Positions 15,894-22,255 of a DNA stretch of 22,255 nt are shown here, piece after piece. The DNA comes from a virus. The position numbers and the translations under genes are program-made. The DNA lies in the IMG/VR virus record IMGVR_UViG_3300020401_001496, positions 1-22,255 of that record; one strand, written 5' to 3'. The notes below the pieces were generated by a model. That model had not been told where the DNA came from and made no database searches. It saw only the letters and a program-made list of their open reading frames with translations. Positions within the stretch are counted from its first letter, which is position 1; each line of letters opens with the position of its first letter.

Positions 15894-18710
15894 ATGGCAA
15901 ATTATTGGACAGAAATATCAGGTAAAACATTATTAACACTTGACGAGCAAGTAACTATTGCTCCTTACACATTACCTTTATCCGAAACAAATGCTACTGT
16001 AAGTATAATAAGTGGCAAATTACCTGATGGGTTGTATTTAGACGGAATACAATTAAAAGGCACGCCAAGAGAAGTTCCAAGAGAAACAAATTTTAGATTT
16101 GTGCTACGGGCAACTTACAACAATCAAATAAGTGATAGAACTTTCAACATTATTATACAAGGAGCAGATTTACCTGTATGGCAAACTCCTGAAGATTTAT
16201 TGCCTGCCGGCAATAATGGAGTATACTATATACTTGATAGTGCTCCTATAGATTTCCAATTAGAAGTTTTAGATACTGATACCGAAGCTGGACAAAAAAT
16301 AGAATATTTTATAGGCAGTTTAGGCGGACAATTACCTCCAGGAATAAGGTTAACGACAGACGGAAGATTAATTGGAATAGTTGATCCTATCAGAGCAATT
16401 GAATTGCGTAGTGCTAGTGGTTATTACGACGAAGTCGGATATGACGAAGATATGAAAACAGGTTATGATTGGAGCATACCTGACAACAATGGTTTTGATA
16501 GCTTTTATTACGATACTACCACATACGATCTTAGCACGCCTACACAGTCTCCAAAAAAATTAAACAGATATTATGAATTTATTGTGTCAGCAAGTGATGG
16601 AGACACTGTTGCTAATAGAAAATTTAGATTATATGTTGTTGGTGATGATTTCTTACGTTCCGATAATACTATTATGCAAGTTGGAACAAATACCTTTACA
16701 GCAGATATATCACACATAAGAGTTCCTATTTGGATTACACCAAGAGATTTTGGATATAGAAGAGCAAACAATTATGTGACATTAATTTTAGACATCATAG
16801 ATGCAAATACACTGAGTGGAGTAGTATCCTATTATTTAAAAGGAACTAACGACGACGGATCAGAAAGTATTTTACCTCCGGGATTAGTATTAGATACAAC
16901 CACAGGAGAAATTGCTGGCAGAGTTCCATACCAGAATGCAGTGACTACAGAATATAAATTTACTGTAATAGCTAAAAGAATAGGTTATGATACTGATAGA
17001 GTGCAATTATTAAAATTTGCTTATGAATCTACTAACGCAGGTTTATCGCAAATAAAAATGAATAAATTCGATTCTACTTATGTTGATAAGGTGCCAGGCA
17101 GAACCTTTACATATTTAGGTAGAACTTATACTGTATTAAATGTACAGGTAAATGCCAGTGACGATTATGATATTGTAAATTTAACCACTCCATTAATAGA
17201 TACTATTCCTAGCAAGACAAGTTTAGATTTAGGCACTATTGCGTTAGTTGAAGAAGAAATTGCAGAAAGTTCAAAAACGTTTGTAGTCAAGATGTTAGGA
17301 GAAGTTGACAGCACTATTGCATGGAACACTCCTGCAAATCTTGGAGAATTTAATGCAAATTATATTAGCACATTAGCTTTAAAGGCAACAACTACTGTAC
17401 CTAACGCAACAATGATTTATACAATTAAGTCAGGTAGTTTACCGTTTGGATTATCTTTATCATTAGAAGGAGAAATTATCGGTAAAGTAAATAGTTTTGG
17501 CAGTCCTGGCAAACCAGGTTTAACAGTGTTCGATTCACAAACTTTTACTTTAGATCAAAATGCAACAAGATTTGATAGAACATATAAATTTACTGTCACT
17601 GCTAGGGATCAATTTGGTTACAGTGCAATAGATAGAGAATTTAATATAATACTATCAGACCCTGATAATAAATTATACAGTAATATACATATGTCTCCAA
17701 TGCTTACTCCTGAAAAACGCAGGCAGTTTAGTGACTTAATAAATGACTCGGAAATTTTTCCTCCATCATATTTGTATAGACCAAACGATCCAAATTTTGG
17801 ATTGCAAACAAAAATGAAAATGTTAGTATATCCCGGAATTGAATCTAAAAATGTAAGAGATTTTGTTGCGGCTCTGTCAAAAAATGCAAAAAGGAAAAAA
17901 TATACGACAGGAAAAATTAAGACAGCAGTAGCAAAAAATCCAGGTACTAATGATATTGTGTATGAAGTAGTGTACTTAGAAGTAAATGACTTGCAAGAAA
18001 GTAAAACAAAAACTAAGACAAGGAAAAAGATTAATATATTTAATAACGATAAAGTTTTAGTAAATAGCACAAAGTATGAAAACGGAAATGACTACTATGA
18101 TGCAGAATACTATAAGATTAACATTACCACAAGAGAAGACGGAGCAGTTACACATAAATTTGGAGATGATTTACTAATTCAAGCTAGAAACCCAACACTA
18201 ATTGCTGAAAGAAATATTACAAGCACAAATATTCCACAGAATGTTGCACATGAGCTTTTCATAACAACAAGAGAAGGTTTTAGTAAGGAGATAGATTTTA
18301 CACCTGGAATAATACCAAGCAGAAAATTAAGACCAGATTATGAAAATACAATTACTGTAGATTTGTCTGCTATTACAGTTGATGGGTCAAACGATAGAAC
18401 AAGGTATAATAGTAATTTGACACATATTAAAGATAATATAAGAGCAATAGGGGAAACAGAGAAAAACTTTATGCCTCTGTGGATGAGAAGTAGTCAGCCT
18501 AATCAAATTGCAGAATTAGGTATGATTAATGCAATTCCTTTATGTTTCTGTAAAAAAGACACTAGCACACTTATAGCAAACAATTTAAGGTTAAAAGACA
18601 TAGATTTTACACAGTATGACTTGGATATTGACAGAGTAATAATAGATAGTTCTGAAGGAGTATCTGATGAACAATATATTGTTTTCGCAAATTATGAATA
18701 CAACGTATAA
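15894..18710 (+). CDS. Structural protein with four Ig-like (He_PIG/cadherin-like) repeats
   Basis: This 938-residue late protein has an N-terminal two thirds containing four copies of the putative-Ig motif LP-x-G-[LI]-x-L followed by G-x-I-x-G, beginning at residues 43 (LPDGLYLDG), 147 (LPPGIRL), 327 (LPPGLVL) and 516 (LPFGLSL). Three later copies are followed by Y-x-F-x-V-x-A strands (YEFIVSASD, YKFTVIAKR, YKFTVTARD). From about residue 590 the sequence changes to a mixed alpha/beta region (MSPMLTPEKRRQFSDLIND, PSYLYRPNDPNFG, then Lys-rich stretches) with no known enzyme motif. Ig-like domains on phage virions commonly aid adhesion to carbohydrates. The distinct C-terminal third may attach the protein to the baseplate or tail. 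The start is supported by the late promoter and ribosome site. Virion location is inferred. Confidence 0.85.
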   Translation: MANYWTEISGKTLLTLDEQVTIAPYTLPLSETNATVSIISGKLPDGLYLDGIQLKGTPREVPRETNFRFVLRATYNNQISDRTFNIIIQGADLPVWQTPEDLLPAGNNGVYYILDSAPIDFQLEVLDTDTEAGQKIEYFIGSLGGQLPPGIRLTTDGRLIGIVDPIRAIELRSASGYYDEVGYDEDMKTGYDWSIPDNNGFDSFYYDTTTYDLSTPTQSPKKLNRYYEFIVSASDGDTVANRKFRLYVVGDDFLRSDNTIMQVGTNTFTADISHIRVPIWITPRDFGYRRANNYVTLILDIIDANTLSGVVSYYLKGTNDDGSESILPPGLVLDTTTGEIAGRVPYQNAVTTEYKFTVIAKRIGYDTDRVQLLKFAYESTNAGLSQIKMNKFDSTYVDKVPGRTFTYLGRTYTVLNVQVNASDDYDIVNLTTPLIDTIPSKTSLDLGTIALVEEEIAESSKTFVVKMLGEVDSTIAWNTPANLGEFNANYISTLALKATTTVPNATMIYTIKSGSLPFGLSLSLEGEIIGKVNSFGSPGKPGLTVFDSQTFTLDQNATRFDRTYKFTVTARDQFGYSAIDREFNIILSDPDNKLYSNIHMSPMLTPEKRRQFSDLINDSEIFPPSYLYRPNDPNFGLQTKMKMLVYPGIESKNVRDFVAALSKNAKRKKYTTGKIKTAVAKNPGTNDIVYEVVYLEVNDLQESKTKTKTRKKINIFNNDKVLVNSTKYENGNDYYDAEYYKINITTREDGAVTHKFGDDLLIQARNPTLIAERNITSTNIPQNVAHELFITTREGFSKEIDFTPGIIPSRKLRPDYENTITVDLSAITVDGSNDRTRYNSNLTHIKDNIRAIGETEKNFMPLWMRSSQPNQIAELGMINAIPLCFCKKDTSTLIANNLRLKDIDFTQYDLDIDRVIIDSSEGVSDEQYIVFANYEYNV

Positions 18711-18715
18711 CAAAG

Positions 18716-18722
18716 ATAAATA
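18716..18722 (+). promoter_or_regulatory. T4-type late promoter before gene 18742
   Basis: ATAAATA in AAAGATAAATATATTG begins 5 bases after the previous stop and ends 19 bases before ATG 18742. AGGAG at 18729-18733 is 8 bases before the start. Confidence 0.68.
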
Positions 18723-18741
18723 TATTGCAGGAGAATAAAAT

Positions 18742-19299
18742 ATGGCCAGTACAATTACAACAACAGGGTTTGATGCAGCTTACCCTGTAGCCGGACAGGA
18801 TAATGATAGCCAAGGCTTCAGAACCAACTTTACGGTTACAAAAACAGCATTAGAGGCTGCTAGAGACGAAATAACAGCCTTACAAACTAACACAGCAAAA
18901 TTAAATGCAAGTAATGACTTCAACGGTAGTATTATACGGGAAGCTGAGTTAATTGCTAACACAGAAACTGTTTATGCTAACGGAAACGTTTCATCATCAC
19001 AAAATATTAGTTGGGAATTTGGCCATTACCAAACAATACAAGTAGGTGCTGATGTAACATTGACTCTTGCAGATTTTCCTACAAGTTCTAAATTAGGACG
19101 TATGAGAATGCAAATCACCAGTGATGGGAATCCTAGAAATATTACGTGGGCGGCCGCGGGTGGCGGATCATTTAAAACTGATAGTACATGGCCTGTAACT
19201 TTCACTGTCTCTAGTCAAACAGATCCTATAATTGTAGACTTCTGGACAATAAATGATGGCGTTACAGTATTTGCAAAATACCATGGTGTATATGACTAA
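18742..19299 (+). CDS. Short tail structural protein
   Basis: This 185-residue protein begins with a short beta segment and AAYPVAGQDNDSQGFRTNF, then a helical stretch up to about residue 55 (ALEAARDEITALQTNTAKLN) that looks like a short coiled coil. The QDNDSQGFRTNF-plus-helix arrangement is a divergent version of the NDGTGD-xxR-x-x-F-x-KVNxNF module of two neighbours. The C-terminal part (about 85-185) is a beta domain with ISWEFGHYQTIQVGADVTLT and NPRNITWAAAGGGSFKT, compatible with a fibre knob. It is expressed from its own late promoter. It probably is a small appendage; no enzyme activity is suggested. The TAA overlaps the next ATG by one base. Confidence 0.8.
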   Translation: MASTITTTGFDAAYPVAGQDNDSQGFRTNFTVTKTALEAARDEITALQTNTAKLNASNDFNGSIIREAELIANTETVYANGNVSSSQNISWEFGHYQTIQVGADVTLTLADFPTSSKLGRMRMQITSDGNPRNITWAAAGGGSFKTDSTWPVTFTVSSQTDPIIVDFWTINDGVTVFAKYHGVYD

Positions 19300-19541
19300 T
19301 GTTTAATCCTTTAGTTGATAGTATGGATCAGCTAACAGATGTAGAAGTTGAAAACAAAGTTACTGAGCTATCCAGAAAATATTTCCAAACAAGAAATCCC
19401 CAGCTTCAACAACAATTATCTACAGTGATAGATATGTATAAAGAAGAAGCAAAAGCTAGACGTGCAAAAGCACTTGTAAAACAACAAAATACTAGTCAAG
19501 ATGACAATAATTCTCTTGACAATCTGATTAATATCAGTTAA
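19299..19541 (+). CDS. 80-residue helical protein, unknown function
   Basis: This small, highly charged, mostly helical protein begins MFNPLVDSMDQLTDVEVENK and has a central helix about residues 13-62 (VTELSRKYFQTRNPQLQQQL onward) with coiled-coil character, then a polar Asn/Asp-rich tail. Its ATG shares a base with the preceding TAA and no separate ribosome site is visible, so translation likely depends on the upstream gene. The closing region carries a perfect TTGACA for a promoter of the next block. I have the impression that such proteins recur beside tail genes in marine T4-like phages, but I cannot name a function. Confidence 0.68.
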   Translation: MFNPLVDSMDQLTDVEVENKVTELSRKYFQTRNPQLQQQLSTVIDMYKEEAKARRAKALVKQQNTSQDDNNSLDNLINIS

Positions 19542-19544
19542 TAT
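19516..19544 (+). promoter_or_regulatory. Probable sigma-70 promoter before the Pol III-like gene
   Basis: A perfect TTGACA (19516-19521) and TAATAT (19539-19544, 4 of 6 matches) are separated by 17 bases. An alternative TATAAC at 19542 gives a 20-base spacer. Transcription would begin at or just before ATG 19551, making a leaderless or near-leaderless mRNA; no Shine-Dalgarno is seen there. This marks the change from late structural genes to non-structural genes. Confidence 0.48.
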
Positions 19545-19550
19545 AACTAT

Positions 19551-20081
19551 ATGCTTATGAAAACAGACGAACTCGGTATTCCGCGATTTACAAATAAAGA
19601 TCTTGTAGATATGATTTATTCAGGTCATGCTGATAAATGCCATGTGGTATTATGCGATCATTCTGATGATATAGATAAGTTTAATACAGCAATGGAAGAA
19701 CAAGGCCTTGCAAAATTAAAAAAATATATTCCATTAGATGTAGATCAAAAAACTTTTGATGGTGTTTGCCAATCAGAATGGTTTATGCCAGATCACTATA
19801 AAGATATTAATGTATATGAATATGTGCTTGGAAAAGCAGAAGTACCCTGTCCACAAAATATACAAGATCGTATATGGGAAGAATTAGATGCATTCAAAGA
19901 GCGTGATATGCACAATTTGTTGCGTTATATGATCTATCTAGTTGATTTCATGCGTAGTAATAACATCGTATGGGGTGTAGGTAGAGGATCTAGTGTAGCA
20001 AGTTATGTACTATATTTGATAGGTGTACACAGAGTAAATTCAATCCAATATGACCTGGATTGGAGAGAGTTCTTAAGATAA
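19551..20081 (+). CDS. DNA polymerase III alpha-like fragment without the catalytic motif
   Basis: This is a 176-residue protein. Residues about 103-176 resemble the stretch of bacterial DnaE just before the active site: IQDRIWEELDAFKERDMHNL, then YLVDFMRSNNIVWGVGRGSS, then VASYVLYLIGVHRVNS, YDLDWREFL. DnaE has EL-x-VI...YFLIV-D-I...VGPGRGS-AGSLVAY-LGIT-x-DPL-x-Y-LLFERFL. The protein ends right where DnaE continues into the PD-x-D-x-D catalytic motif, so it cannot polymerise DNA by that mechanism. The N-terminal 100 residues lack PHP-domain His motifs and match nothing I know. It may bind primer-template, nucleotide or the host replisome. The start may be ATG 19551 or 19557. A sigma-70-like promoter directly abuts it. 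Confidence 0.72.
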   Translation: MLMKTDELGIPRFTNKDLVDMIYSGHADKCHVVLCDHSDDIDKFNTAMEEQGLAKLKKYIPLDVDQKTFDGVCQSEWFMPDHYKDINVYEYVLGKAEVPCPQNIQDRIWEELDAFKERDMHNLLRYMIYLVDFMRSNNIVWGVGRGSSVASYVLYLIGVHRVNSIQYDLDWREFLR

Positions 20082-20097
20082 GTAACAATATATAACT

Positions 20098-20103
20098 AGG
20101 AGG
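20098..20103 (+). promoter_or_regulatory. Strong ribosome binding site that sets the start at 20111
   Basis: AGGAGG is a full match to the anti-Shine-Dalgarno. It is one base from ATG 20105 but 7 bases from ATG 20111, so the latter is the likely start. Confidence 0.75.
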
Positions 20104-20110
20104 TATGATT

Positions 20111-20413
20111 ATGCCAATGAAACAAACAGGACGAAAGCTACATAGAAGTGCCAACGGCAAAATTGTTGACATGGATTTGCTACGTCAAAAAAATGAGCTT
20201 ACTCCTGCGGTAGGTAATGCTCGAGTAAATGCACGTGGAGATGAATTAGGTCCAGGTGGTAAAATTATTCGCAAACGTGAAGATATAATGAAAGAATATT
20301 ATGCTTCTAACCCTGGTGTTAAAGAAGAAACACCTGTAAATCAAGCAGAAAAAGATTTGACTGAAGATTGGGTAGAAGATGCAGATGGTAATTTTGTGCA
20401 AAGAGGATCATAA
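20111..20413 (+). CDS. Conserved 100-residue phage protein, unknown function
   Basis: This is a small charged protein with no hydrophobic segments. The N-terminus MPMKQTGRKLHRSANGKIVD is basic, the middle carries NARVNARGDELGPGGKIIRK, and the C-terminus is acidic (EKDLTEDWVEDADGNF). From general familiarity, very similar proteins occur in marine T4-like phages, always annotated as hypothetical; I cannot assign a role. The basic head with acidic tail could suit nucleic-acid or protein binding. ATG 20111 is preferred over 20105 because of the strong ribosome site. The stop overlaps the next ATG by one base, coupling it to the co-chaperonin. Confidence 0.78.
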   Translation: MPMKQTGRKLHRSANGKIVDMDLLRQKNELTPAVGNARVNARGDELGPGGKIIRKREDIMKEYYASNPGVKEETPVNQAEKDLTEDWVEDADGNFVQRGS

Positions 20414-20820
20414 TGAGTATACATTATAAGAAGTTCAAAGGCAGTTTGACTGCAATAGGTAATCGTGTTTTAGTTACACACATGGATTTTGGTGAACAGA
20501 GAACAGCAGGTGGATTAATTATCTCTAGTGATGATGGTCAAACTAGAGGAATTTATCCACGCTGGGGTAAAGTTTATGACAAAGGTCCGAAAAATAATGA
20601 CCCATATGAAATTGGGCATTGGGTGCTTATCGAACACGGACGTTGGACTCGAAGCGTTCTTTTAGAACAAGAAGAAGAAGATTTAGAAGTAAGAATGGTC
20701 GAAGCTGAAAGTATTCTTGCTTGGAGCAATGAGCAACCAGAAACTGGCTTACGTATTGGTGCTGAATATAGCGATGGTGAACATGCAACGATTGATCCAT
20801 CAAAATTTGTAAACGTATAA
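20413..20820 (+). CDS. GroES/gp31-like co-chaperonin
   Basis: This 135-residue protein has the GroES beta-barrel pattern: AIGNRVLVTHMDFGE (14-28), the mobile-loop-like QRTAGGLIISSDDG (29-42), then PRWGKVYDKGP (49-59) and IGHWVLIEHGRW (67-78), corresponding to G-x-V-x-x-x-G and the GD-x-V segments. T4 gp31 and related co-chaperonins cap host GroEL so that the major capsid protein can fold. The C-terminal 50 residues (EEEDLEVRMVEAESILAWSN onward) extend beyond the GroES core (about 95-110 residues). It is coupled to the previous gene by TAATG. Assignment rests on pattern, not on an overall alignment. Confidence 0.75.
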   Translation: MSIHYKKFKGSLTAIGNRVLVTHMDFGEQRTAGGLIISSDDGQTRGIYPRWGKVYDKGPKNNDPYEIGHWVLIEHGRWTRSVLLEQEEEDLEVRMVEAESILAWSNEQPETGLRIGAEYSDGEHATIDPSKFVNV

Positions 20821-20832
20821 GAGGTAAAATTG
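20819..20832 (+). promoter_or_regulatory. Ribosome site and TTG start of the mazG gene
   Basis: TAA is followed by GAGGTAAAA and then TTG. The GAGGT core pairs with 16S rRNA 4 bases before the TTG. No in-frame ATG near this spacing exists; the next is at 20905 and would remove 25 residues. The same layout recurs at 21933-21947. Confidence 0.65.
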
Positions 20833-21252
20833 ACAAAACAAGTAGACTTAAATGCATATAATGACTTTGTAAAAAAAGTTACAAGTGGTGAATCTCTATC
20901 CTCAATGCAGATGTATAATCGCATGATTGATATAGAAACTACAGAAAGCGGAATGAAAGTAAATGCGGCATCTTTAATGACAGGTGCTATAGGATTATCT
21001 AGCGAAGGAGGAGAATTTGCAGAAATTGTTAAAAAGTGTATCTTCCAAGGTAAACCAATGGACGATGAAACTATATTTCATTGCAAACGAGAACTTGGTG
21101 ATATTATGTGGTATTGGATTAATAGTTGCCGTGCTCTTGACTTGGACCCTAACGAAGTGATTGCAGAAAATGTAAATAAGTTAAAAGCAAGATACCCCGG
21201 CGGGGAATTTGATGTTTATTATTCAGAAAATAGAGAAGAGGGAGATTTATAA
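20830..21252 (+). CDS. mazG: MazG-family nucleoside triphosphate pyrophosphohydrolase
   Basis: This 140-residue, all-alpha NTP pyrophosphohydrolase removes pyrophosphate from (d)NTPs. The Mg-binding motif is intact: Glu59 and Glu62 in SSEGGEFAE, with Glu65, then Glu88 and Asp91 in KRELGDIMWYW, matching E-x-x-E...E-x-x-D. In marine phages MazG is a frequent auxiliary enzyme proposed to adjust nucleotide or alarmone pools; dNTP hydrolysis is the better-supported activity in that group. The TTG start is favoured by a GAGGT ribosome site. The stop overlaps the next ATG by one base. Substrate preference cannot be read from sequence. Confidence 0.88.
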   Translation: MTKQVDLNAYNDFVKKVTSGESLSSMQMYNRMIDIETTESGMKVNAASLMTGAIGLSSEGGEFAEIVKKCIFQGKPMDDETIFHCKRELGDIMWYWINSCRALDLDPNEVIAENVNKLKARYPGGEFDVYYSENREEGDL

Positions 21253-21935
21253 TGCAGACAGGATATTCAAGATATAACACTCAATCAGATGTACAATTTG
21301 ATCAAGGCCTAAGACAACTTATGCTTACTATGTACAACCACACTGCTAGTGGATTAGCAGTAAGTGGAGCAGTAGCATGGTTGACATATAGTTCAGGACT
21401 GATGTATGCTATGGGCAGTTTACTTTACGTGGCAATGTTTGCTCCATTAGGAATGATTTTTTGGTACAGTTTTGCCGGACAAAACTGGAGCCTAAAAAAA
21501 CTTGGGTTGTTTTACTACGCATTTGTAACACTGATGGGACTAAGTTTAAGCACCATTTTCGCTGTTTATACTGCTTTGAGTATTACACAAGTTTTCTTTA
21601 TTACAAGTGCAACGTTTGCAGGTGCTAGTTTGTATGGATACACAACTAATAGAGATTTAACTTCATTCGGAAGTTTTTTGTTTATTGGCTTGATTGGTAT
21701 TATTATTGCAAGCATTGTAAACATCTTTTTGGCAAGTAGTGCATTGATGTTTGCTATTAGTATTATTGGTGTTTTAATCTTTACAGGTTTAACTGCATAC
21801 GATACACAGACTGCAAAAAGTATCTTCTTGCAAACCAGAGATGAAAGATACGGAATCAAGTTTGCTATAAGTTTATATCTCAACTTTATAAATTTATTCC
21901 AAATGTTACTAATGTTACTTGGCAACAGAGAATAA
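21252..21935 (+). CDS. Bax inhibitor-1/YccA-family seven-helix membrane protein
   Basis: This 227-residue integral membrane protein has hydrophobic segments at about 29-50, 54-73, 84-107, 112-128, 140-160, 164-182 and 202-222, the seven-helix layout of BI-1 proteins. Signature stretches are GASLYGYTTNRDLTSFGSFL (125-144), LIFTGLTAYDTQ (175-186) and LYLNFINLFQMLLMLLGNR (208-226). Bacterial members affect ion leak or FtsH-linked membrane quality control. The usual helix-7 motif is LYLDFINLF; here Asp is replaced by Asn211, while Asp184 in TAYDTQ remains. If those are the paired pH-sensing acids known from the bacterial homologue YetJ, that sensor is altered. GGAG at 21241 supports the start. 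It was probably taken from a bacterial host. Confidence 0.88.
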   Translation: MQTGYSRYNTQSDVQFDQGLRQLMLTMYNHTASGLAVSGAVAWLTYSSGLMYAMGSLLYVAMFAPLGMIFWYSFAGQNWSLKKLGLFYYAFVTLMGLSLSTIFAVYTALSITQVFFITSATFAGASLYGYTTNRDLTSFGSFLFIGLIGIIIASIVNIFLASSALMFAISIIGVLIFTGLTAYDTQTAKSIFLQTRDERYGIKFAISLYLNFINLFQMLLMLLGNRE

Positions 21936-21944
21936 GAGGTTACA

Positions 21945-22255
21945 TTGAATTACGAAGAACGTAAGATCCTCACGGATGCTGATGGTGTTCTATTGGATTG
22001 GGAATCTTCTTTTACCGCTTGGATGGAAAAAGAAGGTTATAGAGTAGTAGAAGATGGCCACTACAAACAGAGTGTGCGTTTTGGGATATCACAATCAGAA
22101 GCAGACAGAATTGTAAAAACATTCAACGAAAGTGCATGGATAGGTTTTATCAAACCTTTAAGAGATGCAGTGTCTGTTGTGCATGAAATGTTGTCTGAAC
22201 ATTATCATTTTGAATGTATAACTAGTCTTAGCTCTGATCATTGGGCATCTGAATT
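21945..22255 (+). CDS. HAD-family nucleotidase, N-terminal part (3' end outside the window)
   Basis: An open frame runs from TTG 21945 to the window edge with no stop (103 full codons). It starts NYEERKILTDADGVLLDW, where Asp11-x-Asp13 is the HAD nucleophile/acid pair followed by GVLLDW, as in 5'(3')-deoxyribonucleotidase-like members. KPLRDAVSVVHEML (70-83) and ITSLSSDHW (92-100) match the helix and motif II that follow in this group. It would dephosphorylate a nucleotide or small phosphate ester. The TTG start is supported by AAGAGGT 21934-21940, in the same arrangement as the upstream mazG gene. Motifs III and IV lie outside the window, so activity cannot be confirmed. Confidence 0.78.
   Translation, partial: MNYEERKILTDADGVLLDWESSFTAWMEKEGYRVVEDGHYKQSVRFGISQSEADRIVKTFNESAWIGFIKPLRDAVSVVHEMLSEHYHFECITSLSSDHWASE

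Noticed and set aside
17618-18070. 150-codon hydrophobic - strand open frame opposite the Ig-repeat gene
   Set aside because: Its hydrophobicity comes from complementing Lys/Asn/Glu codons; it is not supported by any start signal.
19150-19157. GC-rich patch with a GCGGCCGC palindrome in an AT-rich genome
   Set aside because: It encodes Trp-Ala-Ala-Ala-Gly-Gly-Gly within a conserved-looking beta segment, so it is explained by the protein; no sign of a cloning scar or regulatory role.
20830-20862. TTGACA and TATAAT at the start of mazG
   Set aside because: Both hexamers are perfect but the spacer is 21 bases, too long for a sigma-70 promoter. The TTG is better explained as the start codon.
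21381-21410. TTGACA followed by TATGCT inside the BI-1 gene
   Set aside because: The spacer is 18 bases but the -10 matches only 4 of 6 and no start codon lies soon downstream.
1-22255. tRNA genes, CRISPR arrays, insertion sequences or attachment sites
   Set aside because: Gaps between genes are too short (72 bases at most), and no cloverleaf, direct-repeat array or transposase was seen on either strand.

Overview
The window looks like a piece of a T4-like myovirus from the ocean, infecting either SAR11 (Pelagibacter-type) bacteria or marine cyanobacteria. The sequence is AT-rich (line counts by hand give 30-33% GC in typical genes), nearly every gene is on the + strand, and genes abut or overlap by 1, 4 or 8 bases. 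The gene set fits marine T4-like phages: UV endonuclease, A-type Fe-S protein, very long fibrous structural genes, GroES/gp31-like co-chaperonin, MazG and a HAD nucleotidase. Five intercistronic copies of ATAAATA, the core of the T4 late promoter, sit just before tail-type genes. No photosynthesis gene or tRNA is visible, so the host cannot be settled. The Bax-inhibitor-1 protein hints at an alphaproteobacterial host, but only weakly.

Layout. (1) 1-2216: the end of a dihydroorotate dehydrogenase gene, uvsE, three small genes and an iscA/hesB-type gene form one tightly coupled operon. A perfect TTGACA-17-TATAAT promoter lies inside the dehydrogenase gene. (2) 2213-2500: one small zinc-finger gene on the - strand converges on this operon. 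(3) 2573-19541: a late structural block holds a 2,964-residue fibre protein, a second fibre protein, a 45-residue membrane peptide, a subtilisin-family protease with an intact triad, a short fibre-like protein, an Ig-repeat protein, a further short structural protein and an 80-residue helical protein. (4) 19551-22255: a non-structural block holds a fragment homologous to the DNA polymerase III alpha subunit that lacks the catalytic motif, a conserved 100-residue protein, the co-chaperonin, MazG, a seven-helix Bax-inhibitor-1 protein and the start of a HAD nucleotidase. There is no gene-free stretch over 300 bases. The longest gap is 2501-2572, which carries a late promoter and a possible divergent early promoter.

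How the genes may work together. The late block probably builds and matures the adsorption apparatus. Two of its proteins start with the same NDGTGD...KVNxNF module and a third has a related start, suggesting a common docking site. The protease is sandwiched among them and may process fibres or cut host surface proteins. The flanking genes serve DNA repair (UvsE), Fe-S supply, nucleotide pools (PyrD, MazG, HAD nucleotidase), protein folding (GroES-like) and perhaps membrane or ion homeostasis (BI-1). The least expected items are the catalytically dead Pol III fragment, the tail-module subtilase with three cysteines after its active-site His, the BI-1 protein with an Asn where the family usually has Asp, the phage-borne PyrD, and the sharp GC mosaic within uvsE.
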